Source: Roseovarius sp. (GTDB lineage: Bacteria > Pseudomonadota > Alphaproteobacteria > Rhodobacterales > Rhodobacteraceae). Taken from it: a stretch of 64,000 nt of DNA. The translations under genes were made by a program, and so were the position numbers. The notes under the pieces were generated by a model. That model worked only from the letters and a program-made list of their open reading frames with translations, had not been told where the DNA came from and did no database searches. The DNA is taken from positions 18,742 through 82,741 of the forward strand of contig JAJFIA010000013.1 of the NCBI GenBank assembly GCA_021775255.1, written 5' to 3'. Of this stretch, positions 8,083 to 16,242 are shown in pieces. Each line of letters begins with the position of its first letter. The stretch's first letter is position 1.

Positions 8083-9366
8083 CTAAGCTAGCATCACCAT
8101 CGGGTTTTCGAGGTTGTCGACGATGGCCTGCAACAGCTCTGCCCCAAGCGCGCCGTCGATGACGCGGTGATCGACACTCAAGGTGCAGGACATCATCGTG
8201 GCCACGGCCAATTCGCCATCCTCGCCCACGATGGGGCGTTGCTTGCCCGCCCCTACGGCCAGAATGGCGCCATGGGGCGGATTGATCACGGCATCGAAAT
8301 TATCAATCCCCATCATGCCGAGATTGGAGATGGCAAAGCTGCCGCCCTGATATTCATGCGGCGCCAGCTTGCGGTCGCGGGCGCGGGTGGCGAGATCTTT
8401 CATCTCGGTCGAGAGCGCGGAAAGCGATTTCATTTCAGCATCCTGCAAGACCGGCGTGAAAAGGCCGCCTTCGATGGCCACGGCCACGGCCACGTCAGAA
8501 TGCCGGAATTGCAGCACCTTATCGCCGGCCCATACCGCATTGGCGGCGGGCACAGATTGCAGCGCCAAAGCACAGGCCTTGATGATGAAATCATTGACGC
8601 TGAGCTTGACGCCCCGCGCCTCAAGCTGCTTGTTGAGCTGGCTGCGGAATTTCAACAGCGCATCCAGCTTTATCTCGCGGCGCAGGTAGAAATGCGGCAC
8701 GGTCTGCTTGGCCTCGGTAAGGCGCGCGGCGATGATCTTGCGCATGCCGTCAAGGGCAATCTCGCGGTAATCACGGCCCTCATACATGGCGGCGATTGCG
8801 CCTGTGGATGGCCCCGTGGGGGCAGGGGCGGCGGCTTGCGGCCCCGGTATGGTGGCAGTTGTACCAGGAGTGGCATTTTCCACATCGGCCTTGACGATGC
8901 GGCCATGCGGGCCTGAGCCGGTGATCTGCGTGAGGTCAAGGCCCTTGTCGGCCCCAATCCGGCGTGCCAGAGGCGAGGCGAAGATGCGGCTGCCGCTGGC
9001 GCTTTTTGGCGCTGCCGTGGCAGGCGGTGCAGCCGCAGCCGCAGGTGCAGCGGGGGCTTGGGGTTGAGGCCCCGGCTCGGTGGCCGGGGCGCGGGTGGTG
9101 CTGCCGATGTCATCGGCGCTTTCGCCGTCTTCCAGAAGCACCGCGATGGGCGTGTTCACCTTGACGCCCTCAGAGCCGTCCGCCACCAGGATTTTGCCGA
9201 TGGTGCCTTCGTCCACCGCCTCGAATTCCATCGTTGCCTTATCGGTTTCGATCTCGGCCAGAAGGTCGCCGGAGCTGACCGTATCGCCTTCTTTCACCAG
9301 CCATTTGGCCAATGTGCCCTCTTCCATCGTCGGCGACAGGGCGGGCATGAGAATTTCTATTGGCAT
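8083..9366 (-). CDS. pdhC: Pyruvate dehydrogenase E2, dihydrolipoamide acetyltransferase
   Basis: 427 residues. It transfers the acetyl group from the lipoyl arm to CoA within the pyruvate dehydrogenase complex. Domains in order: one lipoyl domain (1-80, lipoyl lysine K43 in ETDKATMEF), an Ala/Pro linker (about 90-125), the peripheral subunit-binding domain (about 130-167, [12 protein letters not shown]), a second Ala/Pro linker, and the catalytic domain (about 195-427) ending with the active-site motif DHRVIDG (H400). It lies 12 nt downstream of pdhB in the operon pdhA-pdhB-pdhC; no lpd (E3) gene follows here. The lipoyl domain is almost identical to that of pdhB. Confidence 0.96.
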   Translation of the reverse strand: MPIEILMPALSPTMEEGTLAKWLVKEGDTVSSGDLLAEIETDKATMEFEAVDEGTIGKILVADGSEGVKVNTPIAVLLEDGESADDIGSTTRAPATEPGPQPQAPAAPAAAAAPPATAAPKSASGSRIFASPLARRIGADKGLDLTQITGSGPHGRIVKADVENATPGTTATIPGPQAAAPAPTGPSTGAIAAMYEGRDYREIALDGMRKIIAARLTEAKQTVPHFYLRREIKLDALLKFRSQLNKQLEARGVKLSVNDFIIKACALALQSVPAANAVWAGDKVLQFRHSDVAVAVAIEGGLFTPVLQDAEMKSLSALSTEMKDLATRARDRKLAPHEYQGGSFAISNLGMMGIDNFDAVINPPHGAILAVGAGKQRPIVGEDGELAVATMMSCTLSVDHRVIDGALGAELLQAIVDNLENPMVMLA

Positions 9367-9378
9367 CGCGTGTCTCCT

Positions 9379-10764
9379 TCAGCGGTAGGTCACTTGTTTG
9401 ACGGCATTGATCACCTCATCGGTGGTCACCAAAGCCAGTTTTTCAAGATTGGCGGCATAGGGCATCGGCACGTCCTTGCCGGTGCAGTTGATCACTGGCG
9501 CATCAAGATAATCAAATGCGCGCTCCATGATGGTGGCGCTCAGGTGATTGCTGATCGAGGCCACGGGCCAGCCCTCTTCGACGGTGACACAGCGGTTGGT
9601 TTTCATCACGCTTGCCAGCACCGTATCGTAATCGAGCGGGCGCAGGGTGCGCAGATCAATCACCTCGGCGGAGATGCCTTCATCAGCCAACCTGTCAGCC
9701 GCCTCAAGCGCATATGTCATGCCGATGCCAAAGCTCACGATTGTCACATCCGAGCCCTCGCGCCAGACGCGCGCCTTGCCGAACGGCACGGTGAAATCAT
9801 CCAGCTTGGGCACCTCAAAGCTTTTGCCATAAAGGATTTCGTTTTCCAGAAAGATCACCGGGTTGGGATCACGAATGGCGGATTTCAACAGGCCTTTGGC
9901 GTCAGAGGCCGAATAGGGCATCACCACTTTCAGCCCCGGCACCTGCGCATACCAGGCAGCGTAATCCTGAGAATGCTGCGCGCCGACGCGGGCGGCAGCA
10001 CCGTTGGGGCCGCGAAACACGATCGGGCAGCCCATCTGACCGCCGGACATATAAAGCGTCTTGGCGGCGGAATTGATGATCTGATCAATCGCCTGCATGG
10101 CAAAATTCCAGGTCATGAATTCAACAATCGGGCGCAGGCCGCCAAGGGCAGCCCCAACGCCGATGCCGGCAAAGCCGTGCTCGGTTATCGGTGTGTCGAT
10201 CACCCGTTTGGCGCTGAATTCTTCCAGCAGGTTTTGGGTGATTTTATAAGCGCCCTGATATTCGGCCACTTCCTCGCCCATGATGAACACATCTTCCGAG
10301 CGGCGCATTTCCTCGGCCATGGCCGCGTTCAGCGCCTCGCGTACGGTCTGCATTTCCATCTCGGTGCCCTCGGGCCAGTCAGGTTCCACCGCAGGCGGAA
10401 CCTGTCCCGCACTTGATGCGGGACCTGTTGCGGTTTTCGCCTCCGCCGGGGCTTTTATCGGCTGAGGCCCCGGCTCGGGGGCCGGGGCGGGCGCCTCGCT
10501 CGCAATATCGTCCGCGCTCTCGCCCTCTTCCAGCAACACCGCGATGGGGGTGTTTACCTTGACGCCCTCGGTGCCATCCGGCACCAGGATTTTGCCGATT
10601 GTGCCTTCATCGACAGCTTCAAATTCCATCGTGGCCTTGTCCGTTTCAATCTCGGCCATGATGTCACCGCTGGCAACGCTATCGCCCTCTTTTACCAGCC
10701 ATTTGGCCAATGTGCCTTCTTCCATCGTTGGTGACAGGGCAGGCATCAGAATTTCTGTTGGCAT
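9379..10764 (-). CDS. pdhB: Pyruvate dehydrogenase E1 beta subunit with N-terminal lipoyl domain
   Basis: 461 residues, longer than an ordinary E1-beta (about 325-335) because of an N-terminal lipoyl domain (1-80, lipoyl lysine K43) and an Ala/Pro linker (about 85-130). The transketolase pyrimidine-binding domain and C-terminal domain follow ([33 protein letters not shown] split by ordinary family motifs, then [16 protein letters not shown]). Together with PdhA it decarboxylates pyruvate with thiamine diphosphate. A lipoylated E1-beta is known in rhizobia and other alphaproteobacteria. The linker is partly encoded by a palindromic repeat at 10404-10424 (separate entry). It lies 27 nt downstream of pdhA. 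Confidence 0.96.
   Translation of the reverse strand: MPTEILMPALSPTMEEGTLAKWLVKEGDSVASGDIMAEIETDKATMEFEAVDEGTIGKILVPDGTEGVKVNTPIAVLLEEGESADDIASEAPAPAPEPGPQPIKAPAEAKTATGPASSAGQVPPAVEPDWPEGTEMEMQTVREALNAAMAEEMRRSEDVFIMGEEVAEYQGAYKITQNLLEEFSAKRVIDTPITEHGFAGIGVGAALGGLRPIVEFMTWNFAMQAIDQIINSAAKTLYMSGGQMGCPIVFRGPNGAAARVGAQHSQDYAAWYAQVPGLKVVMPYSASDAKGLLKSAIRDPNPVIFLENEILYGKSFEVPKLDDFTVPFGKARVWREGSDVTIVSFGIGMTYALEAADRLADEGISAEVIDLRTLRPLDYDTVLASVMKTNRCVTVEEGWPVASISNHLSATIMERAFDYLDAPVINCTGKDVPMPYAANLEKLALVTTDEVINAVKQVTYR
10404..10424. repeat. REP-like palindrome inside the pdhB linker
   Basis: Arms GTCCCGC (10404-10410) and GCGGGAC (10418-10424) flank ACTTGAT. This is the same 21-nt core as at 14029-14049 (arms GTCCCGG/CCGGGAC, same centre), differing by one compensated base pair. 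A second inverted repeat, AGGTTCC/GGAACCT (10381-10387, 10397-10403), abuts it. Read on the minus strand it stays in frame and encodes part of the flexible linker. Confidence 0.8.
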
Positions 10765-10791
10765 GTTGTTTTCTCCTGAAATATCTGACGC

Positions 10792-11787
10792 TTATGCGTC
10801 TGCGTAGATGTCAGTCCAAAGCTCGGCAGGGGCGGGCTCGGGGCTGTCCTTGGCAAATTCTGCCGCGGTGTTGACGATGCTCTTGATGTCTTTGTCAATC
10901 GTTTTGAGATCGGCTTCAGACGCGTGTTTGCCCTTGAGCAGCAATTCGCGCACATGCTCGATCGCGTCTTTTTCGTCGCGCATTTTCTGCACCTCTTCAC
11001 GGGTGCGGTATTTTGCCGGGTCCGACATGGAATGGCCGCGGTAGCGGTAGGTCTTGACCTCAAGAATGTAAGGGCCCTTGCCCGCGCGACAATGCGCCGT
11101 GGCCTTTTCCCCGGCGGCTTTTACCTCTTCAACCCGCATGCCATCCACCGCTTCGCCGGGTATGCCAAATGCCTCGCCGCGGGTGTATATATCCGGGCTG
11201 GAAGTTGAGCGTTTTTGCGCCGTACCCATGGCATAATGGTTGTTCTCGATCACGAAGATCACCGGCAATTGCCACAGGGCGGCCATGTTGAAGGTCTCAT
11301 AAACCTGCCCCTGATTGGCCGCGCCGTCACCGAAATAGGTGAAGGTCACGTTGTCATTGCCGCGATATTTATCGGAAAATGCCAGCCCCGCGCCAAGCGG
11401 GACATTGGCACCGACAATGCCGTGGCCACCGTAAAAATGCTTGTCCTTCGAGAACATATGCATCGAGCCGCCCTTGCCGCGTGAATAGCCGCCTTCACGG
11501 CCAGCAAGCTCGGCCATGACACCGTTGGGATCCATGCCACAGGCCAGCATATGGCCGTGATCGCGGTAGGTGGTGATGCGTTTGTCACCGTCTTTGGCGG
11601 CGGCCTCAAGCCCGACAACAACCGCCTCCTGTCCGATGTATAAATGGCAGAACCCGCCAATAAGGCCCATGCCGTAGAGCTGCCCGGCCTTTTCCTCGAA
11701 TCGGCGGATCAGAAGCATGTCATAATAGAATTGTTTCAGTTCATCGGCGGAAGCGTTTGATTTCTTTGCGCTTTTCCTGGTGGCCAT
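10792..11787 (-). CDS. pdhA: Pyruvate dehydrogenase E1 alpha subunit
   Basis: 331 residues. With PdhB it forms the thiamine-diphosphate E1 that decarboxylates pyruvate and acetylates the lipoyl arm. The thiamine-binding motif starts at G153 (GDGAANQG) and ends at the VIENN motif; the phosphorylation-loop region YRYRGHSMSDPAKYRT is also present, as in two-subunit E1 enzymes. The ATG at 11787 is preceded by the ribosome binding site AAAGGGGAG on the minus strand. It is the first pdh gene; a 168-nt upstream gap containing an inverted repeat (11813-11832) separates it from ftsB, so a separate pdh promoter is likely. The N-terminal 14 residues are basic and low in complexity. Confidence 0.96.
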   Translation of the reverse strand: MATRKSAKKSNASADELKQFYYDMLLIRRFEEKAGQLYGMGLIGGFCHLYIGQEAVVVGLEAAAKDGDKRITTYRDHGHMLACGMDPNGVMAELAGREGGYSRGKGGSMHMFSKDKHFYGGHGIVGANVPLGAGLAFSDKYRGNDNVTFTYFGDGAANQGQVYETFNMAALWQLPVIFVIENNHYAMGTAQKRSTSSPDIYTRGEAFGIPGEAVDGMRVEEVKAAGEKATAHCRAGKGPYILEVKTYRYRGHSMSDPAKYRTREEVQKMRDEKDAIEHVRELLLKGKHASEADLKTIDKDIKSIVNTAAEFAKDSPEPAPAELWTDIYADA

Positions 11788-11812
11788 TTTGTTGGACTCC
11801 CCTTTGAGAAAA

Positions 11813-11832
11813 GTAGTTTAGCATTTAACTAC
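11813..11832. promoter_or_regulatory. Inverted repeat upstream of pdhA, candidate operator
   Basis: GTAGTT (11813-11818) and AACTAC (11827-11832) form 6-bp arms separated by 8 AT-rich bases, about 25-45 nt before the pdhA start and just upstream of its ribosome binding site. The position fits an operator controlling the pdh operon. No regulator gene lies nearby, and the assignment is inference from symmetry and position. Confidence 0.35.
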
Positions 11833-11955
11833 TTCATACACTATTCAATGCGCTCTGACGAGATGATTTTTTATAGCGGTGTTATCAGGGGCGGGGGCGG
11901 GGGCTCATCCGCCCTTACAGGCGGCCTCGCATTGGGGCACATAGCTGGCTGTGAT

Positions 11956-12255
11956 TTACCTGATCACAATCTCATCGCTGCGCAGCAGGCCAAGCACATC
12001 GCGCGCCTGCTGATCCAGCAAATCCAGATCAAGATAATCGTCTGACAGGCGGTGGGTGAGGTTTTCCATCCGCGCGACCTGAGCTTGCAGATCATCAAGC
12101 CGGGCCTGCAAGGCATGGCTTTCGGCCTCGATCTCGGCGCGGCGAAACAGGCCGTAATCACCCTGCACCGCGGCAAATGTGAAATAGAGCCCAAGGCTGA
12201 AGGCCAGAGCGAAATAGATCAATGCGCCAAAGGCCGGCTTTTTGCGGGATGTCAT
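11956..12255 (-). CDS. FtsB/DivIC-type septum formation initiator
   Basis: About 99 residues. It has a short basic cytoplasmic N-terminus (MTSRKKP), one membrane segment (FGALIYFALAFSLGLYFTF, about residues 8-28), then a periplasmic coiled coil (AEIEAESHALQARLDDLQAQ onward). This is the FtsB/DivIC layout; FtsB joins FtsL and FtsQ in the divisome. The ATG at 12255 is chosen because a good ribosome binding site (GAGG) sits 8 nt before it; a longer frame reaches 12303. Position just upstream of pdhA is common in Rhodobacteraceae, so it may be co-transcribed in part with pdh. Sequence conservation in this family is low, so the call rests on topology and synteny. Confidence 0.8.
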   Translation of the reverse strand: MTSRKKPAFGALIYFALAFSLGLYFTFAAVQGDYGLFRRAEIEAESHALQARLDDLQAQVARMENLTHRLSDDYLDLDLLDQQARDVLGLLRSDEIVIR

Positions 12256-12386
12256 CACTTGCGCCTCAATTTCCGCCTCTGTCGGTCGGGCGGTGACCTG
12301 CACCGTGGCACAGTTTTGCAGCTTTGTGAATCCCCTTTCACTGAAATATCAATGCAGGCTAGGCTTTATTCAAAGGAGAGTCGCTT

Positions 12387-14012
12387 ATGTCACAGTCGGA
12401 TCCATATGGCCTGCCGCCTGCTCGGGAGGTGATCAATCAACCGGCAATACGCCAGGATGCGGATTTGTGGCGCGATGATCCGGCGTTGCAGGCCCATGCG
12501 GTGGCCGCGGGGGCGGATGCGGGGCATCTTGCGGCATATGGCGCCCAAATGGGCCTCTCTGAGATGCGCGAGGCCGGTTGGCTGGCCAATCGTAACAAGC
12601 CTGAGCCCGAGCTTTTCGATACCGGCGGGCGGCGGCTGGATCAGGTGCGGTTTCATCCGGCGTATCATCAACTGATGCGGGCGGGGATTGAAGCCGGATA
12701 TGCGGCGCTTGCCTGGGAGGGCCATGAGGGCGGCCATGCGACCCATGCGGCGATGGTTTATCTGACATCACAGGTTGAGCCGGGCGTGTGCTGCCCGATG
12801 ACGATGACCTATGCCGCCGTGCCCGCCCTGCGCGCCGATCAGGCGATATTCGATCACTGGGGGCCGAAGCTGACGGCGCGGATATATGACCCGGAGGCGA
12901 AACCTCTGGATCGCAAATCCGGGGCGACCATGGGCATGGCGATGACGGAAAAGCAGGGCGGCTCGGATTTGCGATCCAACAGTACCACGGCCACGCCGGA
13001 GGGGGATTTTTACCGGCTGGAAGGGCATAAATGGTTTTGCTCGGCGCCGATGTCGGACGGGTTTCTCACATTGGCGCAGGCGCCGGACGGGCTGACCTGT
13101 TTTGTGGTGCCGCGCTGGCTGGAAGGGGGGCGCAACGGCATTCATATCCAGCGCCTCAAGGACAAGCTGGGCAATCACGCCAATGCCTCGGCCGAGATCG
13201 AATATCACGGCGCGCTGGCGCAGCGGCTGGGCGATGAAGGGGCCGGGATCAGCACCATTATCGAAATGGTGCATCACACAAGGCTGGATACGGCCATGGC
13301 CCCCGCCGGGCTGATGCGGGCCGCACTTGATCAGGCGCAGTACTGGGCGCGGCACCGCTCGGCCTTTCAAAAAACCCTGATTGATCAGCCGCTTATGCGG
13401 GCGGTGCTGGCCGATCTGGTGCTGGATTGGGAGGGGGCGCTGGCGCTGGGCCTTTATGTGGCGAAGGCGTTCGATGGCATGTCTGAGCGCACGCGCGCCT
13501 TTGCCCGGCTGGGGGTGGCTCTGGCCAAGTTTCTAAGCAACAAGCTTTGCCCCAACCTGGTTTATGAGGCGATGGAGGTGCTGGGCGGCATGGGTTATGT
13601 CGAGGACACCGGCCTGCCGCTTCTTTATCGCGAGGCACCGCTGAATTCGATCTGGGAAGGCTCGGGCAATGTGATCTGTCTGGATATTTTGCGCACATTG
13701 CGGCGCGCACCATTGGCGGCTGAGGTGCTAAGCGATGAGTTGGAAAAGGCCAGCGGAGTAAATCACCGCTATGATGCGGCAATGAAGGCGCACAGGCAGC
13801 GCTTTCCCGAATTGCCGGATGATGCCCTGGCGCGGTGGTTTGCCGAAAGCCTGGCCACGTTGCTCACGGCCTCGGTTCTGATCCGCCATGCGCCGACCCC
13901 TGTATCGGATGCCTATGTGGCGACCCGGCTCATGGGCGAACGCGGCCGGGTTGCCGGGGCCATATCGGGGGTGGATTTCAGCGCAATACTGGCGCGTCTG
14001 GGAGAGACGTAG
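12387..14012 (+). CDS. aidB: AidB-like acyl-CoA dehydrogenase
   Basis: 541 residues, the length of E. coli AidB and larger than ordinary acyl-CoA dehydrogenases (about 380-400). It has the AidB N-terminal extension (NQPAIRQDADLWRDDPALQ), the flavin-binding motif GMAMTEKQGGSDLRSN, and a C-terminal acyl-CoA dehydrogenase helical domain with YEAMEVLGGMGYVEDTGLP and NSIWEGSGNV. AidB is part of the adaptive response to alkylating agents in E. coli and binds FAD and DNA; its enzymatic substrate is uncertain, and related proteins may act on isovaleryl-CoA. The ATG at 12387 has the ribosome binding site AAAGGAGAG. It stands alone, divergent from ftsB, with no ada gene nearby, so an alkylation response here is inferred from family only. 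Confidence 0.9.
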   Translation: MSQSDPYGLPPAREVINQPAIRQDADLWRDDPALQAHAVAAGADAGHLAAYGAQMGLSEMREAGWLANRNKPEPELFDTGGRRLDQVRFHPAYHQLMRAGIEAGYAALAWEGHEGGHATHAAMVYLTSQVEPGVCCPMTMTYAAVPALRADQAIFDHWGPKLTARIYDPEAKPLDRKSGATMGMAMTEKQGGSDLRSNSTTATPEGDFYRLEGHKWFCSAPMSDGFLTLAQAPDGLTCFVVPRWLEGGRNGIHIQRLKDKLGNHANASAEIEYHGALAQRLGDEGAGISTIIEMVHHTRLDTAMAPAGLMRAALDQAQYWARHRSAFQKTLIDQPLMRAVLADLVLDWEGALALGLYVAKAFDGMSERTRAFARLGVALAKFLSNKLCPNLVYEAMEVLGGMGYVEDTGLPLLYREAPLNSIWEGSGNVICLDILRTLRRAPLAAEVLSDELEKASGVNHRYDAAMKAHRQRFPELPDDALARWFAESLATLLTASVLIRHAPTPVSDAYVATRLMGERGRVAGAISGVDFSAILARLGET

Positions 14013-14027
14013 CATTCTACTCCGGCG

Positions 14028-14089
14028 CGTCCCGGACTTGATCCGGGACCTCTACGTTGGCCGGGAGGTCCCGGATCAAGTCCGGGACG
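14028..14089. repeat. Paired palindromic REP-like element, 25-bp inverted arms
   Basis: Perfect 25-nt arms at 14028-14052 and 14065-14089 surround a 12-nt loop. Each arm is itself a palindrome (GTCCCGG/CCGGGAC around ACTTGAT or ATCAAGT). It lies between the aidB-like gene and the convergent DUF1289 gene. The stop codon and last codons of DUF1289 (to 14076) lie inside the right arm. The composite design is the same as at 6722-6784. Confidence 0.9.
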
Positions 14090-14318
14090 TACGCCCTGTG
14101 CGCCCACCCCTGCGTCGCCCCCGCAGCAATGGCGCGCGCTCGGGCAGGGCGCGCATGAGGCGCAGGCGTTCCTCGGGGCTCATCTTTGACCAAAGGCGTA
14201 TCTCATCGGTGGTACGGTGACAGCCCATGCAAATCCGTGCCTCGGGATGCAGAACGCAGACGCGCACGCAGGGGCTGTCAATCTCATCGCGTGTCCAGAC
14301 GGGGATATCTTCACTCAT
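14076..14318 (-). CDS. DUF1289 small cysteine-rich protein
   Basis: 80 residues from the ATG at 14318 (MSEDIPVW). The DUF1289 core is DSPCVRVC...RICMGCHRTTDEIRLW, with a C-x3-C and C-x2-C pattern that suggests metal binding, followed by SPEERLRLM. The molecular function is unknown. Its start overlaps the ruvX stop (ATGA), so it ends the ccmI-ruvX-DUF1289 operon. The C-terminal tail is Arg/Gly-rich, and its last residues (TSRT) and TGA stop are encoded by the REP-like repeat, so the gene end appears to have been rewritten by repeat insertion. A longer frame from 14471 lies inside ruvX and is rejected. Confidence 0.85.
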   Translation of the reverse strand: MSEDIPVWTRDEIDSPCVRVCVLHPEARICMGCHRTTDEIRLWSKMSPEERLRLMRALPERAPLLRGRRRGGRTGRTSRT

Positions 14319-14791
14319 GGTGCGGCTTTCATATGGCTCAGGCGATCCAGAACACCTTGCAGGATATAGGACGCGGCGATATTGTCGATCACCCCGGCGC
14401 GGCGTTTTCGTGACACATCCGCCTCCAAAAGCGCTTTTTCGGCGGCAACGGTGGATAATCGCTCGTCCCAAAAGCCGATTGGCAGATCGGTGAGGCGCGC
14501 AAGATTGCGGGCAAAGGCGCGGGTGGACTGGCAGCGCGGCCCTTCCGAGCCGTCCATATTCAGCGGCAGGCCAAGGATGATGCCGCCAAGCTGGCGTTCA
14601 GCAATAATTTCCAGCAAACGCGCGGCATCAAGGCCGAATTTCCTGCGCCGGATGGTCTCATGCGGGCTGGCCACCGACAAAAGCCTGTCAGAGATGGCCA
14701 CGCCAATGGTTTTGCTGCCTAGGTCAAGCCCGATCAATCCGCTCATCGGGGGCAGGGCGGCGTTGAACTTCTCGATCTGCTGATAGATCAT
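14315..14791 (-). CDS. ruvX: RuvX/YqgF Holliday-junction resolvase-like nuclease
   Basis: 158 residues. The RNase H-like YqgF fold shows GLDLGSKTIGVAISD near the N-terminus (first acidic residue), GGIILGLPLNMDGSEGPRC, then FWDERLSTVAAE and the last acidic residue in AGVIDNIAA. Family members resolve Holliday junctions and/or process the 16S rRNA precursor. The start at 14791 overlaps the ccmI stop (ATGA), and the frame upstream of it runs inside ccmI and is not used. The Cys in PRCQST replaces a residue that is often Arg or Gly in the family, with no predicted effect. Length is normal. Confidence 0.93.
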   Translation of the reverse strand: MIYQQIEKFNAALPPMSGLIGLDLGSKTIGVAISDRLLSVASPHETIRRRKFGLDAARLLEIIAERQLGGIILGLPLNMDGSEGPRCQSTRAFARNLARLTDLPIGFWDERLSTVAAEKALLEADVSRKRRAGVIDNIAASYILQGVLDRLSHMKAAP

Positions 14792-16023
14792 TCGGCCACT
14801 CCGGCCACTCCGGCCTGTTCGGCATTGGCCCTGATCTGCGCCAGATCTTCCGGGCGCTCCGAGAATACCTGCTGCGCCTCCTGCCAGACGGCACGCGCCT
14901 TTTCGGTCTCGCCCAGAACGCCGTAAGCCCCGATCAGGCGCGCCCATTCCGCCGCGCTGCCGCCTTCACTTGCCAGCCGGTCGGACAGGCGCGCGACCAT
15001 GCCGCGGATCATTTCATCCCGGTCCTCCTGTGACATGTCCTGCGCCGCCTCAAGCTGATCGGCACTGGGACCTGTCAGATCATCCACCGGGGGCAGTGTA
15101 TATCTCACCCCGGCCCGCCAGGCGAGCTCTTCGATCTGGCCGCGAATGAGCTGTGTCCAGGGCGCGTCTGCCGGGCCTTCGCGCAGCAGCTTGTCCCAGA
15201 TACGAAAGGCGGCATCGGGGCGGTCAATCTGCATGAGGTAAAGCCCCAGATAATAGCGTGCTGTGGGTTGGCCGGAATTGCGCGCAAGCGCCGCGCGTAG
15301 CGCCGTTTCCGCATCGGTTGAAACATAGCCACTGGCCGCCGAGACCATCAGATCGGTCAAAAATGCGTAATCATCCGCCGTGGCCTGCACCCCTTTGACG
15401 CGGATCAGTTGCTGCTGCGCCTCATATGCCGCAGTGATGTTGCCCAAAGCGGCCTCATTGCGGGCCAAAAGCGTCAGCCCCTGCAAATCATTTGGCCGGG
15501 CTTTGACGGTTTTGCGCAGGCGCTCCATCAGGGTAAGGAAATCTTCGCTCACCTCGGGGGCCTGAATTTGAGCGGGGGCCAAAGCCTCGGCCTCGGTCTG
15601 CGAAAGCCGTTTGGCGCGGGCCATCTCCGAGGCGGCAATGCGTCTGGCTTGCGGGTGATCCCCAAAGCCGGGCTGGCCAGTATAGGCATAAAGCGCCACC
15701 GATCCGCCCCCAACCAGCAGTGCAAGAATGAAGGCCATGGCCCGCCCGGCACCACGCGGTTGCCCGCCGGTTTCCCCCCCGGATTTCAACTGTGCATCCG
15801 CTGCCAGCACCCGACGCGAGACCTCGGCCCGGATACGTTCAGCATTACCTTCGTCGATCACGCCCCGGCCAAGATCGCGCTCAACCTCGCGCAACTGATC
15901 GCGGTAGACCTGCAAATCATAGGCCGCAGGCGGTGCATCCCCCACACGACCCCGTATCAGGGTCAGGCCAAGCAGCGCGGCAACGCCAAGCGCAAGGGCC
16001 GATATGATGATCCAGAACAGCAT
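14788..16023 (-). CDS. ccmI: Cytochrome c biogenesis protein CcmI
   Basis: 411 residues. CcmI holds apocytochrome c and delivers it to the haem ligation complex (CcmF/CcmH) on the periplasmic side. It has a first membrane segment (about 2-24), a cytoplasmic loop with the CcmI signature AYDLQVYRDQLREVERDLGRG, a second membrane segment (about 95-113), and a periplasmic TPR region (about 165-400). It is the first gene of the ccmI-ruvX-DUF1289 operon and lies about 24-32 kb from ccmABCDG at 44097-46820; ccmE, ccmF and ccmH are not in the window. Split ccm loci are usual in this group. Confidence 0.92.
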   Translation of the reverse strand: MLFWIIISALALGVAALLGLTLIRGRVGDAPPAAYDLQVYRDQLREVERDLGRGVIDEGNAERIRAEVSRRVLAADAQLKSGGETGGQPRGAGRAMAFILALLVGGGSVALYAYTGQPGFGDHPQARRIAASEMARAKRLSQTEAEALAPAQIQAPEVSEDFLTLMERLRKTVKARPNDLQGLTLLARNEAALGNITAAYEAQQQLIRVKGVQATADDYAFLTDLMVSAASGYVSTDAETALRAALARNSGQPTARYYLGLYLMQIDRPDAAFRIWDKLLREGPADAPWTQLIRGQIEELAWRAGVRYTLPPVDDLTGPSADQLEAAQDMSQEDRDEMIRGMVARLSDRLASEGGSAAEWARLIGAYGVLGETEKARAVWQEAQQVFSERPEDLAQIRANAEQAGVAGVAE

Positions 16024-16242
16024 GGTTTCTCCCGTGTTTTCAGCCCCTCATGTAACCTTGTGACATCCGGGAAAAAAGGACCAATAGCAGATATAGCTGA
16101 TTGCCCCCTGCGCGATGTTGCCGCAATGTCGCGAATGTGATGTTTTTTGCCGCCGGGGGTGTTCTTTTTGTGACCAACTTGTCGCATTACCCATGTCAGG
16201 CAGTCCGGCTGCCAATCCAACCCCTGTATTGGAACCGCCCTT

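Noticed and set aside
9058..10416. 452-codon open frame on the plus strand across pdhC and pdhB
   Set aside because: It is antisense to two certain genes, is rich in His/Gly/Arg as expected for a shadow of high-GC coding, and has no recognisable domain.
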